Below, piece after piece: positions 15,001 to 24,361 of a stretch of 64,000 bases of DNA (its first letter is position 1; every line of letters begins with the position of its first letter). The notes beneath the pieces were generated by a model that searched no databases, had not been told where the DNA came from, and saw nothing but the letters and a program-made list of their open reading frames with translations. The DNA is from Ctenosaura bakeri (taxonomy: Eukaryota > Chordata > Lepidosauria > Squamata > Iguanidae): assembly GCA_948474755.1 (NCBI GenBank), contig CAOLHI010000924.1, positions 124,001-188,000 on the forward strand. Direction: 5' to 3'. The position numbers and the translations under genes were made by a program.

Positions 15001-16622
15001 AGTTATTTCCAACATCAAATAGATTGGAAACACTGCCCTAAATCACTGCTCTGGAGAGACTTCTAATGCCTAAAAACTGGTAACCCTCTCCCCCTTTTTT
15101 AAGCACAGAAAGTGTCCATCAATGCCAGAATTAAGGCAGTAGTTCTAGTTCTGAATGTTGGGTTTCCACAGTTCAAAAAGCCAGTCACTCCCAAAGGCAA
15201 TGCCGAAACAGGCCACATTTTACACGAGGCGCAGGGAGGAAAGGACAGGGAGAGAGGAAAGATGGTGGCGGCATAAGCAGACGCGTTTTGTTTCACTCCC
15301 TCCCTCTCTCCCTTAAAGGGAGTGCGGACGCTGAACATACAAAAAGTGAGGAATGCAAGACAGTCAGGGCAAAGAACACAACACGTGCATGTGGCAAGCG
15401 CCAAGGCTCCATGCACAACAAAAGCGAGAGGAGAAAGTCATCCTGGCTATTTCTGCACTAGACTGTTATAGTGCTATTATTCCACTTTCACCATCCTATG
15501 GAATCCTGGGGTTTGCAGTTTGAACCCCAGCGCAAGGGTCTCAGAAGCACTGCTCCCATTGGCTGTGAGGTCACCTTCTTTTAAAAGGGGGGGGGCAGGA
15601 TTCAGGAGTGGCGACCCCTGTGAAATGGCTGTTCGACCCCCAAAGGGGTCCCGACCCCCAGGTTGAGAACCACTGCCCTAGCAGGTAAAGAAACAAACTT
15701 GGGTAGTGACAGAAAATGGGGTGCGAGAGAAATAGTGGCAGGACCACCCGCAGCATCTCCTTTGGGTCTTTCCAGGGGGAGGTCCAGGTTTCCTCTGAGG
15801 TAAACAAAGTTACATAAATGGCCACAGCATTTGTATAAGTGACAATTTGTTACACAAGAGGCCATGAATACATTCTGGATGCCCAATTTTCACATATAAT
15901 TCCTATGTCTATGCATTCATTCCTTCTTGTTATCAACCCCCTCCTTATTTCTCCCACAGCAACAGACGCTTTGATCTCTTCCAGCAAAGCCAACAAAGAA
16001 TCTTTAAACACCTCAGACACTAAGCCCATTTCCGCCCTAGACTGTTATAGCGCTGTCATTCCATTTTCAACATCCTATGGAATCCTGGGGTTTGCAAACC
16101 CCAAGATTCTATAGGATGCTGAGAGTGGAATGAAAGCGCTATAACAGTCTAGTGCGGAAATGGCCCAAGATCTTTCCTCTGATACAGGCTTTCGTTTATG
16201 AACCGCCTCGAAATGGGCCGGAGTCCTTCACGCCAAATAAAAACGTGTTCGTGTTTAAGGCGCCACAAGATTCTGTTGTCGCTGCAGTCTGGTCGTGGGG
16301 ATTGCGAGACAAATCCGCTCCTCTGCTCCACGGAAATGCTACGCGGCGCCTTCAGCATCTGCGCGGCAGGCAAAAACCCAACCGGGGCGGCCCGTCTCCT
16401 GACCCTCGCCCTTGGCTGACCACCGCGGGGATTCGGGGAGGGGTCGCCGGTTGATAGGGAGACCAAACGCCCCCCCTCCGCCGCCGCCGCCGCCGCCGCA
16501 CCCGGGCCAAGGCAACAGCCTCCTCGGCGGCGGCTTCCCTCCGCCCTCCCTCCCGCCCCACACTCACCCGCGGGGTTTGGGGTGGCGGCAGCGTTGGCGG
16601 CGGCCCCGAAGTTGAAAGCCAT
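1..16622 (-). CDS. NUP54: NUP54, nucleoporin 54 (13 coding exons, 3' end cut by window edge)
   Basis: FG nucleoporin of the central-channel Nup62-Nup54-Nup58 complex of the nuclear pore, which binds transport receptors through FG repeats and assembles through C-terminal coiled coils. I joined thirteen exons by GT-AG junctions with continuous phase, giving 528 codons in the window. Residues 1 to about 150 are an FG/GFG low-complexity region; residues about 170-350 are the conserved central domain (APTLLGDERDAILAKWNQLQ, AFWGTGKGYF); residues about 370-528 are the helical coiled-coil part. The human protein is 507 residues; here the missing tail is about 28 residues and the excess is explained by one extra 54-codon FG exon. 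The start at 16622 was chosen because the protein begins MAFNFG as in human; the frame is open upstream to an ATG at 16778, but that stretch does not resemble the family. SCARB2 follows upstream in the same orientation, as in mammals. Confidence 0.97.
654..845 (-). mobile_element. tRNA-derived SINE (Sauria-SINE type), minus orientation
   Basis: Read on the minus strand it has a tRNA-like head with an A-box-like start (agccagcttgatgcagtgg), a B-box region (gggtttgattcc), the body gaaacctattgggtgacctt, and a BovB-like tail ending gacttgaaggcacacaacaa. It lies in NUP54 intron 12. Confidence 0.8.
1339..1449 (-). CDS. NUP54: NUP54 coding exon 12
   Basis: 111 bp, in-phase, residues 478-514: GRLNELMSQIRMQNHFGAVR through DLLREIKQ, identical to human. 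Donor GTGTGT. Confidence 0.97.
2444..2563 (-). CDS. NUP54: NUP54 coding exon 11
   Basis: 120 bp, in-phase, residues 438-477: VLIKQEIQRKSGYAIQADEE through NAPTQFK. Acceptor TGCACAG, donor GTTAGC, a less usual donor that is fixed by the reading frame. Confidence 0.95.
2981..3341 (-). mobile_element. Probable BovB/RTE LINE 3' fragment
   Basis: Starts GTTGTTGTTTATTGCTGTCA, the reverse complement of a tail similar to the 3' ends of the SINEs in this window. It continues with sequence such as gatgtggccaaagtacgat and cagcaccacatttcaaatga that I associate with squamate BovB copies. Assignment is from memory of the family; no long frame survives. Confidence 0.5.
3522..3629 (-). CDS. NUP54: NUP54 coding exon 10
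   Basis: 108 bp, in-phase, residues 402-437: IISEDISELQKNQTT through LMDLSHRTLQ. Coiled-coil heptad region that pairs with Nup62 and Nup58. Confidence 0.96.
4455..4548 (-). CDS. NUP54: NUP54 coding exon 9
   Basis: 94 bp, residues 370-401: LIPVPMVGFKELLRRLKVQD and QMTKQHQTRLD. Start of the helical coiled-coil part. Donor GTGAGT. Confidence 0.97.
5493..5547 (-). CDS. NUP54: NUP54 coding exon 8
   Basis: A 55-bp exon, residues 352-370: VDPIIWEQAKVDNPDPE. Acceptor CTTGCAG, donor GTGAGT. Both phases fit exons 7 and 9. Confidence 0.96.
5946..6142 (-). CDS. NUP54: NUP54 coding exon 7
   Basis: 197 bp, residues 286-352. Encodes TEVIIYVVERSPNGTSRRVP and LSPAQVKQLLQHPPA. The split codon 286 reads Leu where human has Gln. 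Confidence 0.97.
6892..7079 (-). CDS. NUP54: NUP54 coding exon 6
   Basis: 188 bp, residues 224-285 plus two bases. Encodes AVGYSCMPSNKDEDGL through VKTMPDD. Acceptor TTTCGCAG, donor GTGAGT. Confidence 0.97.
7294..7520 (-). CDS. NUP54: NUP54 coding exon 5
   Basis: 227 bp, residues 148-223. Encodes LGGLFSQPAQAPTQSNQL through NPFCRFK, almost identical to human. This is the transition from the FG region to the folded part. Confidence 0.97.
8346..8366. repeat. (CA)n microsatellite
   Basis: About ten CA units in NUP54 intron 4. Confidence 0.9.
9126..9266 (-). CDS. NUP54: NUP54 coding exon 4 (GLGTGLG repeat)
   Basis: 141 bp, residues 101-148. Encodes IFGATQNKGFGFGTGFG, a run of GT/GLG repeats and a QQQQ tract, closely following human. 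Donor GTAAG directly left of 9126. Confidence 0.95.
9386..9469 (-). CDS. NUP54: NUP54 coding exon 3
   Basis: 84 bp, phase 1 to 1, residues 73-101. Encodes AFGGFG, a threonine run, then SFSAPTNTGATG, which matches the human N-terminal FG region. Acceptor CATCAG, donor GTAAGA. Confidence 0.93.
9470..12620. other. NUP54 intron 2, left part: no recognisable gene
   Basis: I see no coding exon, RNA gene or clear repeat here. The open frames are short and lack any family resemblance. Confidence 0.6.
12621..12751. mobile_element. hAT-type miniature element
   Basis: Begins CAGTTCTCAACCTCTGG and ends CCAGAGGCTGGGAACCACTG, which are inverted copies of a CAGTGGTTC-type hAT end. Flanks ATTTAGCA and ATTTTACA match at 6 of 8 positions, consistent with an old 8-bp target duplication. 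Confidence 0.7.
12784..12813. repeat. (TTC)n microsatellite
   Basis: About ten TTC units in NUP54 intron 2. Confidence 0.9.
13223..13384 (-). CDS. NUP54: NUP54 coding exon 2 (additional FG-repeat exon)
   Basis: Exactly 162 bp, phase 1 to 1, so it can be included or skipped without a frameshift. It encodes residues 19-73 with five FG dipeptides (GFGG, FNFGGFG, GNFG, FNFG). The acceptor is CATCAG and the donor GTAGAG. It has no counterpart in the human 507-residue protein as I know it, but composition, phase and splice sites argue that it is real. It could be a cassette exon. Confidence 0.82.
14089..14200. mobile_element. Possible Tigger/pogo-like DNA transposon fragment
   Basis: Starts CAGTAGGGCCTCTGTATCTG and contains acagatgctcaagtcccat, a pattern I associate with Tigger-like miniatures. 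I could not find the opposite end. Confidence 0.4.
14875..15675. mobile_element. Non-autonomous hAT transposon, 801 bp
   Basis: Ends CAGTGGTTCTCAACC and GGTTGAGAACCACTG are perfect inverted repeats. It is flanked on both sides by CCCTAGCA, a perfect 8-bp target duplication as hAT transposases make. No transposase frame is present. Its outer parts match the element at 48736-49468, but the middle is different and contains half of the foldback element. It lies in NUP54 intron 1. Confidence 0.92.
15445..15521. mobile_element. Foldback MITE, left half only (inside the hAT)
   Basis: GGCTATTTCTGCACTAGAC through gaatcctggggtttgcagtt is one arm of the palindromic family; the second arm is missing. 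It lies inside the hAT at 14875-15675, so it either inserted there and decayed or was carried along. Confidence 0.75.
16024..16165. mobile_element. Foldback MITE (142 bp, no loop)
   Basis: Two arms meet directly at ggtttgcaaacccc. Flanks are TAA on the left and CAA on the right (2 of 3 matching). It lies in NUP54 intron 1, about 400 bp from exon 1. Confidence 0.85.
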
Positions 16623-16790
16623 GAGGGGAGTGCGGCGGCCGGAGCAGCAGCGGCGCCAAGCGACGGCGGAGTCCGGCGTTATTCGCGTCCGGGTGGAAAC
16701 GGTGACCCCGAAGAGGAAGGCCGCGGCTGGCCCGTAGAGATACGAAACCGTCAAAGCACCGCACAGCTCTTCCCTCACCCTCAGAAGTCA
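16200..16790 (-). promoter_or_regulatory. NUP54 CpG-rich promoter and first-exon region
   Basis: The stretch is strikingly rich in CpG and GC compared with its surroundings, spans exon 1 and about 170 bp upstream, and shows no TATA box near the start. This is the usual promoter type of a housekeeping nucleoporin gene. The transcription start cannot be fixed from the sequence. Confidence 0.7.
16568..16622 (-). CDS. NUP54: NUP54 coding exon 1
   Basis: Encodes residues 1-18 (MAFNFG, then an Ala/Asn/Pro-rich stretch) plus the first base of codon 19. The donor is GTGAG immediately left of 16568. The exon lies in the CpG-rich promoter region. Confidence 0.93.
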
Positions 16791-16832
16791 TCTAGGCTGA
16801 CCCGAAACTGCGCGTCCACTATAATATATGGA

Positions 16833-17318
16833 GTGCGTGTGTGTGTGTACGCATTTATATGTATATGTATGTATATCTATCTATCTATCTGTGTGTGTGT
16901 GTCTCTACGTGTATATATATATGTGTGTGTGTGTGTGTGAATAAGAGTTGCGATATTATATATATAATATATATATAATATATATAATCTCTATCTCACA
17001 CACACACTCATATATATATATCACACAACTCTCATATATATAGACATACACTAACACACACACACTATATATGTGTGTGTGTGTATATACTATATACACA
17101 CACACATATAGAGTGTGTGTGTTAGTGTATGTCTATATATATGACAGTATATAAAGCACACTATACAAATATCTCTCTCACACACACACACATATATGTA
17201 TCACACATATATGTGTGTGTGTGTGAGAGATATTTGTATAGTGTGCTTTATATAGAGAGACAACACACACACACACATATAATATATATATATATATATA
17301 TACACACACATATATGGC
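16833..17318. repeat. Compound (TG/CA/TA)n microsatellite with long palindromes
   Basis: About 490 bp of alternating TG, CA, TA and ATCT tracts. Two segments are long palindromes: 17033-17143, centred near 17091, and 17154-17252, centred near 17203, whose arms share the non-repetitive word agcacactatacaaatat. It starts about 210 bp upstream of the NUP54 start codon. Confidence 0.92.
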
Positions 17319-17499
17319 TACGATACTCTATAGCAGTTGAACTGCGTTACTCTCTTCCTACGGGCGGTTTCTTATAGGAAAATCGGTCTACCTTCTTCTC
17401 ACTGCAAGTGGAGAAGTAAACTTTACATCGGATCTTGTAATAAGGATTTCCACGGTGCGAGGCTCTTCCCAATTTTATCTCTACAGGACACGATGCTCC

Positions 17500-17660
17500 C
17501 GCCATCCGGACCGTAAAGCAGGTGGCACAACTGAGGTATGTTGGTTGCCGGGGCAACGTGCGGGGGCGTGAGAAGGGAGGGAAGGGCGCTCCGGTGCGGC
17601 GCGCGGTAATGACGTCCAGAGCTGTCAGTGGGGCGCTAATTAGTGACCTCACGCTGGGGG
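17500..17660. promoter_or_regulatory. Second GC-rich segment with a perfect RFX X-box and CRE-like site
   Basis: GTTGCCGGGGCAAC at 17544-17557 is a perfect palindromic X-box of the RFX transcription-factor type. TGACGTCC at 17610-17617 matches a CRE at 7 of 8 positions. CpG content is high over about 150 bp. No gene is evident on either strand. It could be a distal NUP54 promoter, an enhancer, or the promoter of a non-coding RNA. Confidence 0.45.
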
Positions 17661-17668
17661 AAGCGTAG

Positions 17669-17851
17669 ATTGTTGTGTGTCTCTCAGTCGTGTGCGATTT
17701 GTAGTGAACCTGTGGCCGAGCTGTCACGGGGTTTTCTGGGGCAGAGAGGGTGTGGCGCGCCCAAGGGCACCCAGGGTGTTTCCATGGCCGAGCGGGGGAT
17801 CCAGTTCTGCTCTTCAGGGCCCTAGTCCGTCGCTCAAAGCACTACCCCACC
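17669..17851 (-). mobile_element. tRNA-derived SINE, minus orientation
   Basis: Same family as 654-845: body ttctggggcagagagggtg, gtttccatggccgag, and head at the right end. Unusually CpG-rich for a SINE copy (ggcgcgcccaag). Confidence 0.7.
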
Positions 17852-17865
17852 GGGGGACGTTCTTA

Positions 17866-18044
17866 GGCCGTTTCCGCACTAGCTTGTTATAGCGTGCTGA
17901 TTCCACTTTCAACCTCCTCTGGAACCTGGGGTTTGCAGTTTCGGGAGGGGCCAGACGGCCCCTCCCGAAACTGCAAACCCCAGGATTCCAGAGGAGGTTG
18001 AAAGTGGAATCAGCACGCTATAACAGGCTAGTGCGGAAACGGCC
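17866..18044. mobile_element. Foldback MITE, near-perfect 179-bp palindrome
   Basis: Arms of about 87 bp differ at only a few positions around a four-base centre (ccagacgg). Ends are GGCCGTTTCCGCACTAG and CTAGTGCGGAAACGGCC. Flanks are TTA and GTA (2 of 3). Confidence 0.92.
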
Positions 18045-18132
18045 GTATTTAGACCGGCTTTTTGCCTTCATAGTTGCCTCAAGGAGCCGCCGCTGGGAGG
18101 GAATAAACAGCTGGCTTTCCCACTGAGTTCAA

Positions 18133-18294
18133 GGCAGTTTCCGCACTAGCCTGTTGCAGTGCTATGATTCCACTTTCAACATCCTATGGAATCCTGGGGC
18201 CTCAGAGGCCCCTCCCCAAACTGCAAACCCTAGAATTCCATAGGATATTGAAGGTGGAATAATAGGACTATAATAGACTAGTGCGGAAATGGCC
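18133..18294. mobile_element. Foldback MITE
   Basis: GGCAGTTTCCGCACTAG at the left, CTAGTGCGGAAATGGCC at the right, with the usual arms around a short centre. No clear target duplication. Only 88 bp separates it from the preceding copy. Confidence 0.88.
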
Positions 18295-18524
18295 TTGGTT
18301 TACTGTAATGAACTCTACAAAGCAATGCCTTTGAGGCGCCTTTGGAAACTTCAGCTGCTCCAAAGAGCTCTGGCCAAGACTGTTAACTGGGACTGGCAAC
18401 AACAAGCAAGCAAATGTTGGAGCAACCTCACTGCCAGTTTATTTTCTGGGGAAAATTTGAAAGTGCTGGTAGATAACCTATAAAGCCCTACAGTTCAGGT
18501 TCAAGTTATTTGAAGGACAGTATA

Positions 18525-18904
18525 CAGTCAGCCCTCCACATTTTCAGGTTTCACTTTTGCAGATTTGATTATTCATGGATTATTTGCTGTCAACTCTGCT
18601 GCCTCCCTATGCCATTTTTCATAGGGACTGCAAGCCTTGTGAGGCTGAGAAACTGCAAATGAGACTTGTAAGTCCCTATTAAAAATGATGTGGGGCAGCA
18701 CTGGAGGTGGCAGTAAGTCCCACCAACCAGCCACTTGTGCCTTGTGAAGGAACCCTGATGCTTCAAAGGAATCTGCAGTGGGTTGAATAGAGTCATCATG
18801 CTTTTTTGCGTGTTAAATATGGTTTGTGAGAGCCTAAAGTTATGGTTTTTCCACTTTCATGGGGGTCCTAGGCCCCTAACACTAGCGAATGTGGAGGGTG
18901 CCTG
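18525..18904. mobile_element. Tigger/pogo-type non-autonomous DNA transposon
   Basis: Starts CAGTCAGCCCTCCACATTTT and ends with the inverted form gcgaatgtggagggtgcctg. TA stands directly outside both ends, the target duplication of Tc1/mariner/pogo elements. No transposase frame. Confidence 0.75.
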
Positions 18905-19422
18905 TACTCTCACAAGAAACTGTCTGGGGAGGCTCTCCTCTCTGTCCTTCCACCCTCACAGCTATGCCGGGTGGGAACTGGTCTCAAGTTCTGGACCCAC
19001 CTGCCCGCACGTGAGCTTAACAACCTCCCTTCCTTTACTATCTTCCCATAGGCAAACGAAGACCCTTTTGTTGCAGCATGTCAGGAATCTCTCCCTGCCA
19101 GGCCGCAGTCAGCAAGGGAGGAGAGAGGTCAGGAACACTTGGGGAGTTGAAAAATACCAAACACCAGGAAAACATAAGCCGAGCCTGGTCAAGATCCAGT
19201 CCAAAGGTTCTGGAGGCAGGATCCGTCTGGATGGTTTCAGGGAGCAGGAGACACAAAGGTTGTGAGGGCTTGCTAATAATTTGCTGCAAGCAAGGAGCAG
19301 CCATGCCAGCAGACTTAAATAGCCCCTGTGAGCAGGTGCTGCTCCTTATTGTTTCCTCAGACTAGTCCAAGCAGCCTCTCTCTCTGCTGCCCGTTTCAGC
19401 CTTCTGCGTGATTGAGGGCTTT

Positions 19423-19860
19423 TTCCAATGTGGGATTCATGGTGGCTTACAACAGTTAAACATAGTTAGAAATTCACACCATACAGAAGCTGCAAGCACA
19501 GCTGGCTGCAGCTCCTCTGCATCACTGCTGGTTCCATCATGAGCTGGCTGGGGTCTCTGTTTGACCTTCCAGTGCAGGGGATGTTTGCAGGTTGACTTGC
19601 TCAGTCACTGGCTCGGACATCTACACAATCAGTTGCTCCTCAATCACAGCATCATTATCTATCACACGGCAAGCCACTGAAAATTAATTTTGGGGAGCAA
19701 ATGGGCCCATATAATCTCCTAGACCTTTATTTGTTGTTATTTGGTTTATGTTCTTAACTGCTTTTGATTTTCGGTGGTTGAATTGCCTTTTAACTTCTGT
19801 GTGGTGTGAATTCCTAACTATGTTTAACTGTTGTAAGCCACCGTGAGTCCCACATTGGAA
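19423..19860. repeat. Inverted pair of 68-bp repeats
   Basis: 19423-19490 and 19793-19860 are inverted copies (word ttaactgttgtaagccacc on the right side) separated by about 300 bp. The right copy looks like a LINE 3' end (gtaagccaccgtgagtccc, then gggatataataa). The left copy is the same end in reverse, so this is either two inserted tails or one foldback unit. Confidence 0.7.
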
Positions 19861-22800
19861 ATAGGTGGGATATAATAAGATGGAATTCACCTTCACAAAG
19901 AAGGGTTTCCTCTGAAAACCCTTCAAGGTTAGGACTTGAATGCATGCGGTTATGTTTAAACAATGCAACCAATCTTAATGCAACCAAACTCAAGACATCC
20001 ATGATCTAGATGTAATGCAGAAGTAATACCCAAGGTTCTTTGGGCAATAAAATTAATTTAAAACAGTTTAGTATAGTTTAAAACAGTAAGAATAATGTAA
20101 ACAGACAAAACATTTATTGAATAATTTCACAAGTAAAAACAAGACAGTTTAAAACCAGTTAAAATAATTTAAAACAATTTCATTGGTAAAAATCCTTGTT
20201 TTACTTGGCTCCAGAGCAACATCAGTGTTGGCACCAATCTGATCTGCAAGGGGAAGGTATTCCCTATCTGGGGTGCCACAGTAGAGAAGGCTATGTGTTA
20301 AATGATTATTTACTACTACTTATAATAAATTAAAATTCAGGCAGTATGAAGTCAGCCACTCTAAAAATAAATTCTCCTCAAACAGCCTCTGAACACCAAG
20401 TGCACCAACAGCTTTAACAAGCTTACCTCCTATTACCAGGGAGTAATTCCAGTGAATGAAGTAGGAGTTAATTTTGAGTGAATATATGGATTAAGGTTAA
20501 TATCAATAGTATGGATAGATACACAGTATGTTGCATTTAATGGAGCATATCTGTGTATAAGAAACGCATAGGGGAAATGTGCTAAACCTCTCAGGAATGT
20601 TAATTAATAGTGAAGAACACCCACTTTAGTTCAGGAAATGAGGGTTGTAAAGGATGGGATGAAGCAAAGATGCAAGAATTTGGTTGTTTTCTATTTCCTG
20701 CTGAGCAAAAATTAGTCCTGTGGTCTTAACAGTTATATATTTATTCTGGCATGAACTTTTATTGTAGCCCACTCCATCGGATGCATAAAATGTGTGGACT
20801 CGTGCTCTAATAAACTGGTCAATGTTTTGAGGACTCCTAGTTGATTTACTGCAATAGGCTCACTTGGCTACCCCTTTTGAATATTTCTGTTTCAGTGCCA
20901 ACTTTTATATATTAACAATTATCTGCTTGCTTGATCTAATGATATGGATGAAATGGCCCCACCACTTCATCACTCTCTGGCTTTGTTGTTTCCTGCACCC
21001 CTAGCCAGTCTCAGCTCATTTTACTGAAGAGTATTTATACGCCACTCTTCAGCCACAAAGGCTCTCAGAGCTGCTTAAAAATTGTTAATTTGAGAGATCC
21101 TTGCCCTCAGGCTTACAATCTAAATAAGACATGACACACAAGGAAAAGGCAGTGGAAGAGGGGATTAAGTCCAGCAGATACTGCTGCTTCTCTCCTCTTC
21201 TGAGGTCAAGGCAGGGGGCAGTTGGGATCACACAAGGACCTTTCCTCTGTTTCTGGGCCTAGACACGAGCTTTAGCTTTCCTTACACCATTCCTGAAAGC
21301 TTGGAGTACACATCTGTATTCTTCCTTGTTGATTCACCCTTCCTTCCATTTTTTATACAAACTGTTTTTTCCCCTGTTCACTTCCTTGACTTTCCTGGGC
21401 AGCCGTTTTGGCTTTTTCAGATGTTCCCCAGTTTTCTTCCCCAGAATTGTTTGTGATTCTGCTTTTAGCAACACGTCCTTCATGAAAGCCCATATATGTT
21501 GGGTGTCTTTAGCACCTTTAGCACCTCTAGCTGTGGGATTCTTTTGAGCTTGATAAAATCAGCTTTCCTGAAATCCAAGGTTTGTTTTTGTCTTTACTCT
21601 TCTTGGGCCTATCTCACAATTCATGAATTCTACCATTATACATTCACTTCCCCCTAAAGTACTGACTGCTTGGATTCCAGTGACCAATGAAGAGAAAGGC
21701 AACGAAATGACAAAAAAACACTCCAGTTTATTCTGATACTCCACATTCATAGACAAAGTTCAGTGATGCCTGCTTTGTTACATATAACGTGATGAGTAAA
21801 TAGCCACAGTGTTACACGTCCATAAAAGAAGAGGACACAGTCTTAACTTCAGAGAAGCTACCCTGATTCACCCAGGATAATTATGCCCATTAAAAAAAAA
21901 TTAACATTCAAAATAGTTGATTTATTATGGCCTTCTGACACTGTTTTTCCCTTTTTGCATTAAAATGCCCAAAACTAAGCTCTTTTTTTTCCAAACACAC
22001 ATCACTGTTAGTGTTTTCTGTCTGTTCCACAATACATGTTTTTGGTTTACATCTATTACCTGCAAAATACAGACCTGAGAAAAGATTCTCTTACTGCTTG
22101 TCTAAGGAGATGATGAAGATCCATTTTTGTGCTGTAGCAGAAACAGTACAGAGACCTGTGACACTTGGAAAACTAACAAATTTATTGTGCCATGACCACA
22201 AAAACTTATGTTTTAATACATTTGTTAGTTTTTAAGGTACGTTAGTATAAAAAAAATACAGATTTTATCTATTTGTATTCTTGTGATCTCACTACAAGAC
22301 CTAAGGGAAGCTACTATTCCTCAGGCTTAAGTCCCCTCAGGTAATACCGAGCCAATACTAGCTTTCTTACAGTTCTTGTAATGACTACAGAGATTATTAG
22401 TACCTGAAGCTCTTTGAGCAGTGAACATATGCACTCTATAAAGATTATTGTGTTAGAACACTTGTTGCTGCCCACTGGAAAGAAATTACAAGTAGTACCA
22501 ACAAAGTCAAGAAGAATTAGGATAACCCATTCTGAGGTTAAACGACCTGCAGATTGCACCTTGAAGCTAGCGATTTCACATGCAACTGGGAAATCCAGTG
22601 CAGCTTGCCAAAGATTATGTAGTGAAATGGTTTTCAAAGCACTACGCTGAGGAACCTGGAAGGTGAGCTTCTTGAAAGTCCCCTTGTCCACCACTACATT
22701 GGGCAGTTACAGGGCAACCTTGGCCACATGCATGCAGGAGAAGGCAGTGAGATTTGCAAGTGAAGCAGGCGGCCCTCAGGGCAATCAGCAAAACAAGCCC

Positions 22801-24361
22801 TGCTGGGTGTCATCACACCCTCCTCTAAGAGACTGGGAGAATCATTATGTGGACATCATACACTCCCAGAATCCCCCAACTACCATGCCTTGGGGATTCT
22901 GGGAATTGGAGTCCAATAAATTACCTTTTCAAGTTATCCCTTAAAAAAACTCAAAACAGGAAGATGTACTAGTAAAAAGGGAGAGAGGCTGATATTCGGG
23001 GAATTAATCTTGACGCCTTCATTTTGGCTCTCCTCTAGTTAATAACAGCAAGCAGTTTGTCTTTCCTATTATTAATAGGTGCAGGCAGATCTACTTAACT
23101 TCATTCCCCCCCCCTTTTTTTTTTTTTTTGCTAAAACCATGAAATTCGCTATCCAGAGCCAGGTACCCAGCCCCCTCTCCCAACAGAATTAAAGAAAAGA
23201 GCATGTCTGGGCACATTCTGAGCCTTGGGATTTGGTCAAAGTCCCTTCCACTGAGCAATCAAGCAGGACATGTCATTTTGTTGTTGCTGCTTTTAAACAT
23301 CTGGAAACCAGAAATCACTGCAGAACTAGTGCAACTCATACTGAGATCCAGGAGTAGATCCTCCTCTACCTTCTCCCACCTCTGCTTTACATGAGCTTGT
23401 GCAAAGAGAAAAAGGTCAGGGAAGCCTTTCTGAAACATCATCAATTTTGTTTGAGGGGGGGGGGAAAGAAGCAGCAGCAGCTCTTCTCTTTGGAAAGGAA
23501 ATGAGATAGTGTTGTGTCCAGTCTCTCTATGCTGAACCATACTGCTAGACTGCCCCAGGCTAGAATCAACTAATGTAGAAGGGATGGGGAACATGTAGCC
23601 TTCCAGATGGCGTTTAGACTGCAATTCCCCTTAGCACTAAGCAGTACAGTCAAATAATGAGTGATGATGCATTCCAACAGATTCCTTATCCCTGCCATAT
23701 AGGATAGAGCAGAAGCAGCCAAAAAACCTATGCTATCAGAAGGCTTCCAAGCTCAACCCTAGAACAGTTAATACCAGGTATCAACATTAAAGCATTTCTG
23801 TTGTTGGATTATAATTCATAAAAAATATAAAAACAACACTAAAATGTGGGGGGGTTTCCCCAATGTCATACTTGTGCAAACACATTTATCTGCTATAATA
23901 CTGTTATTCATTGTTTTAATTACCTTTCACTAGTTTGTATCTGCAGAAACAGACAATAATACAGTTTCCATCCTGTAGTCTAGTTATCGTGGAATTATAT
24001 TTTAAGTTGAAAATATTTATTGTATTTGTAGGCCGCCTTTCTCCTGGAATGGGACCCAAGGCAGCTTCCAACAATAAACACTTTAAATTGTGGTACTAAG
24101 GTCTTAATTCCTCAAGGGTACCACGTAAGTCATTCAGAGAACATTCAATGAAATCAGCAATGCTGCACATCAAGTTTGCACGGTGAATAGCCTTCCTCTA
24201 CCAAGCAAAGCTGCATCCATTCATGCAATGACTCAGACTTAGGGGTGGGCTATCTGATTTGACTGACTGATTGATTGGGCTCTTCTAATGAAAATGACTG
24301 GCACTTGATCGTAGAGCAGATTAAAAAGTTCTTCACAGAAAAAACCAAAACCAAAAACCAC
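19861..24361. other. Intergenic, no gene recognised
   Basis: Only short unrelated open frames. The stretches 21030-21200 (cttcagccacaaaggctctc) and 21270-21700 look like old dispersed repeats, but I cannot name the family. A poly-T run lies near 23110-23129 and a LINE-like tail (gtaggccgcctttctcc) near 24030. Confidence 0.5.

Noticed and set aside
16149..16778. 209-codon minus-strand frame over the NUP54 start
   Set aside because: It contains the true start MAFNFG, but reads through the exon 1 donor into the intron; the upstream 52 codons do not resemble NUP54.
17347..17727. 126-codon minus-strand frame in the GC-rich segment
   Set aside because: No recognisable domain, no splice context, and it overlaps a SINE at one end. 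It might be an unknown exon, but there is no positive evidence.
22314..22694. 126-codon minus-strand frame in the intergenic region
   Set aside because: No similarity to any protein I know, no CpG promoter and no splice-site support; most likely chance.
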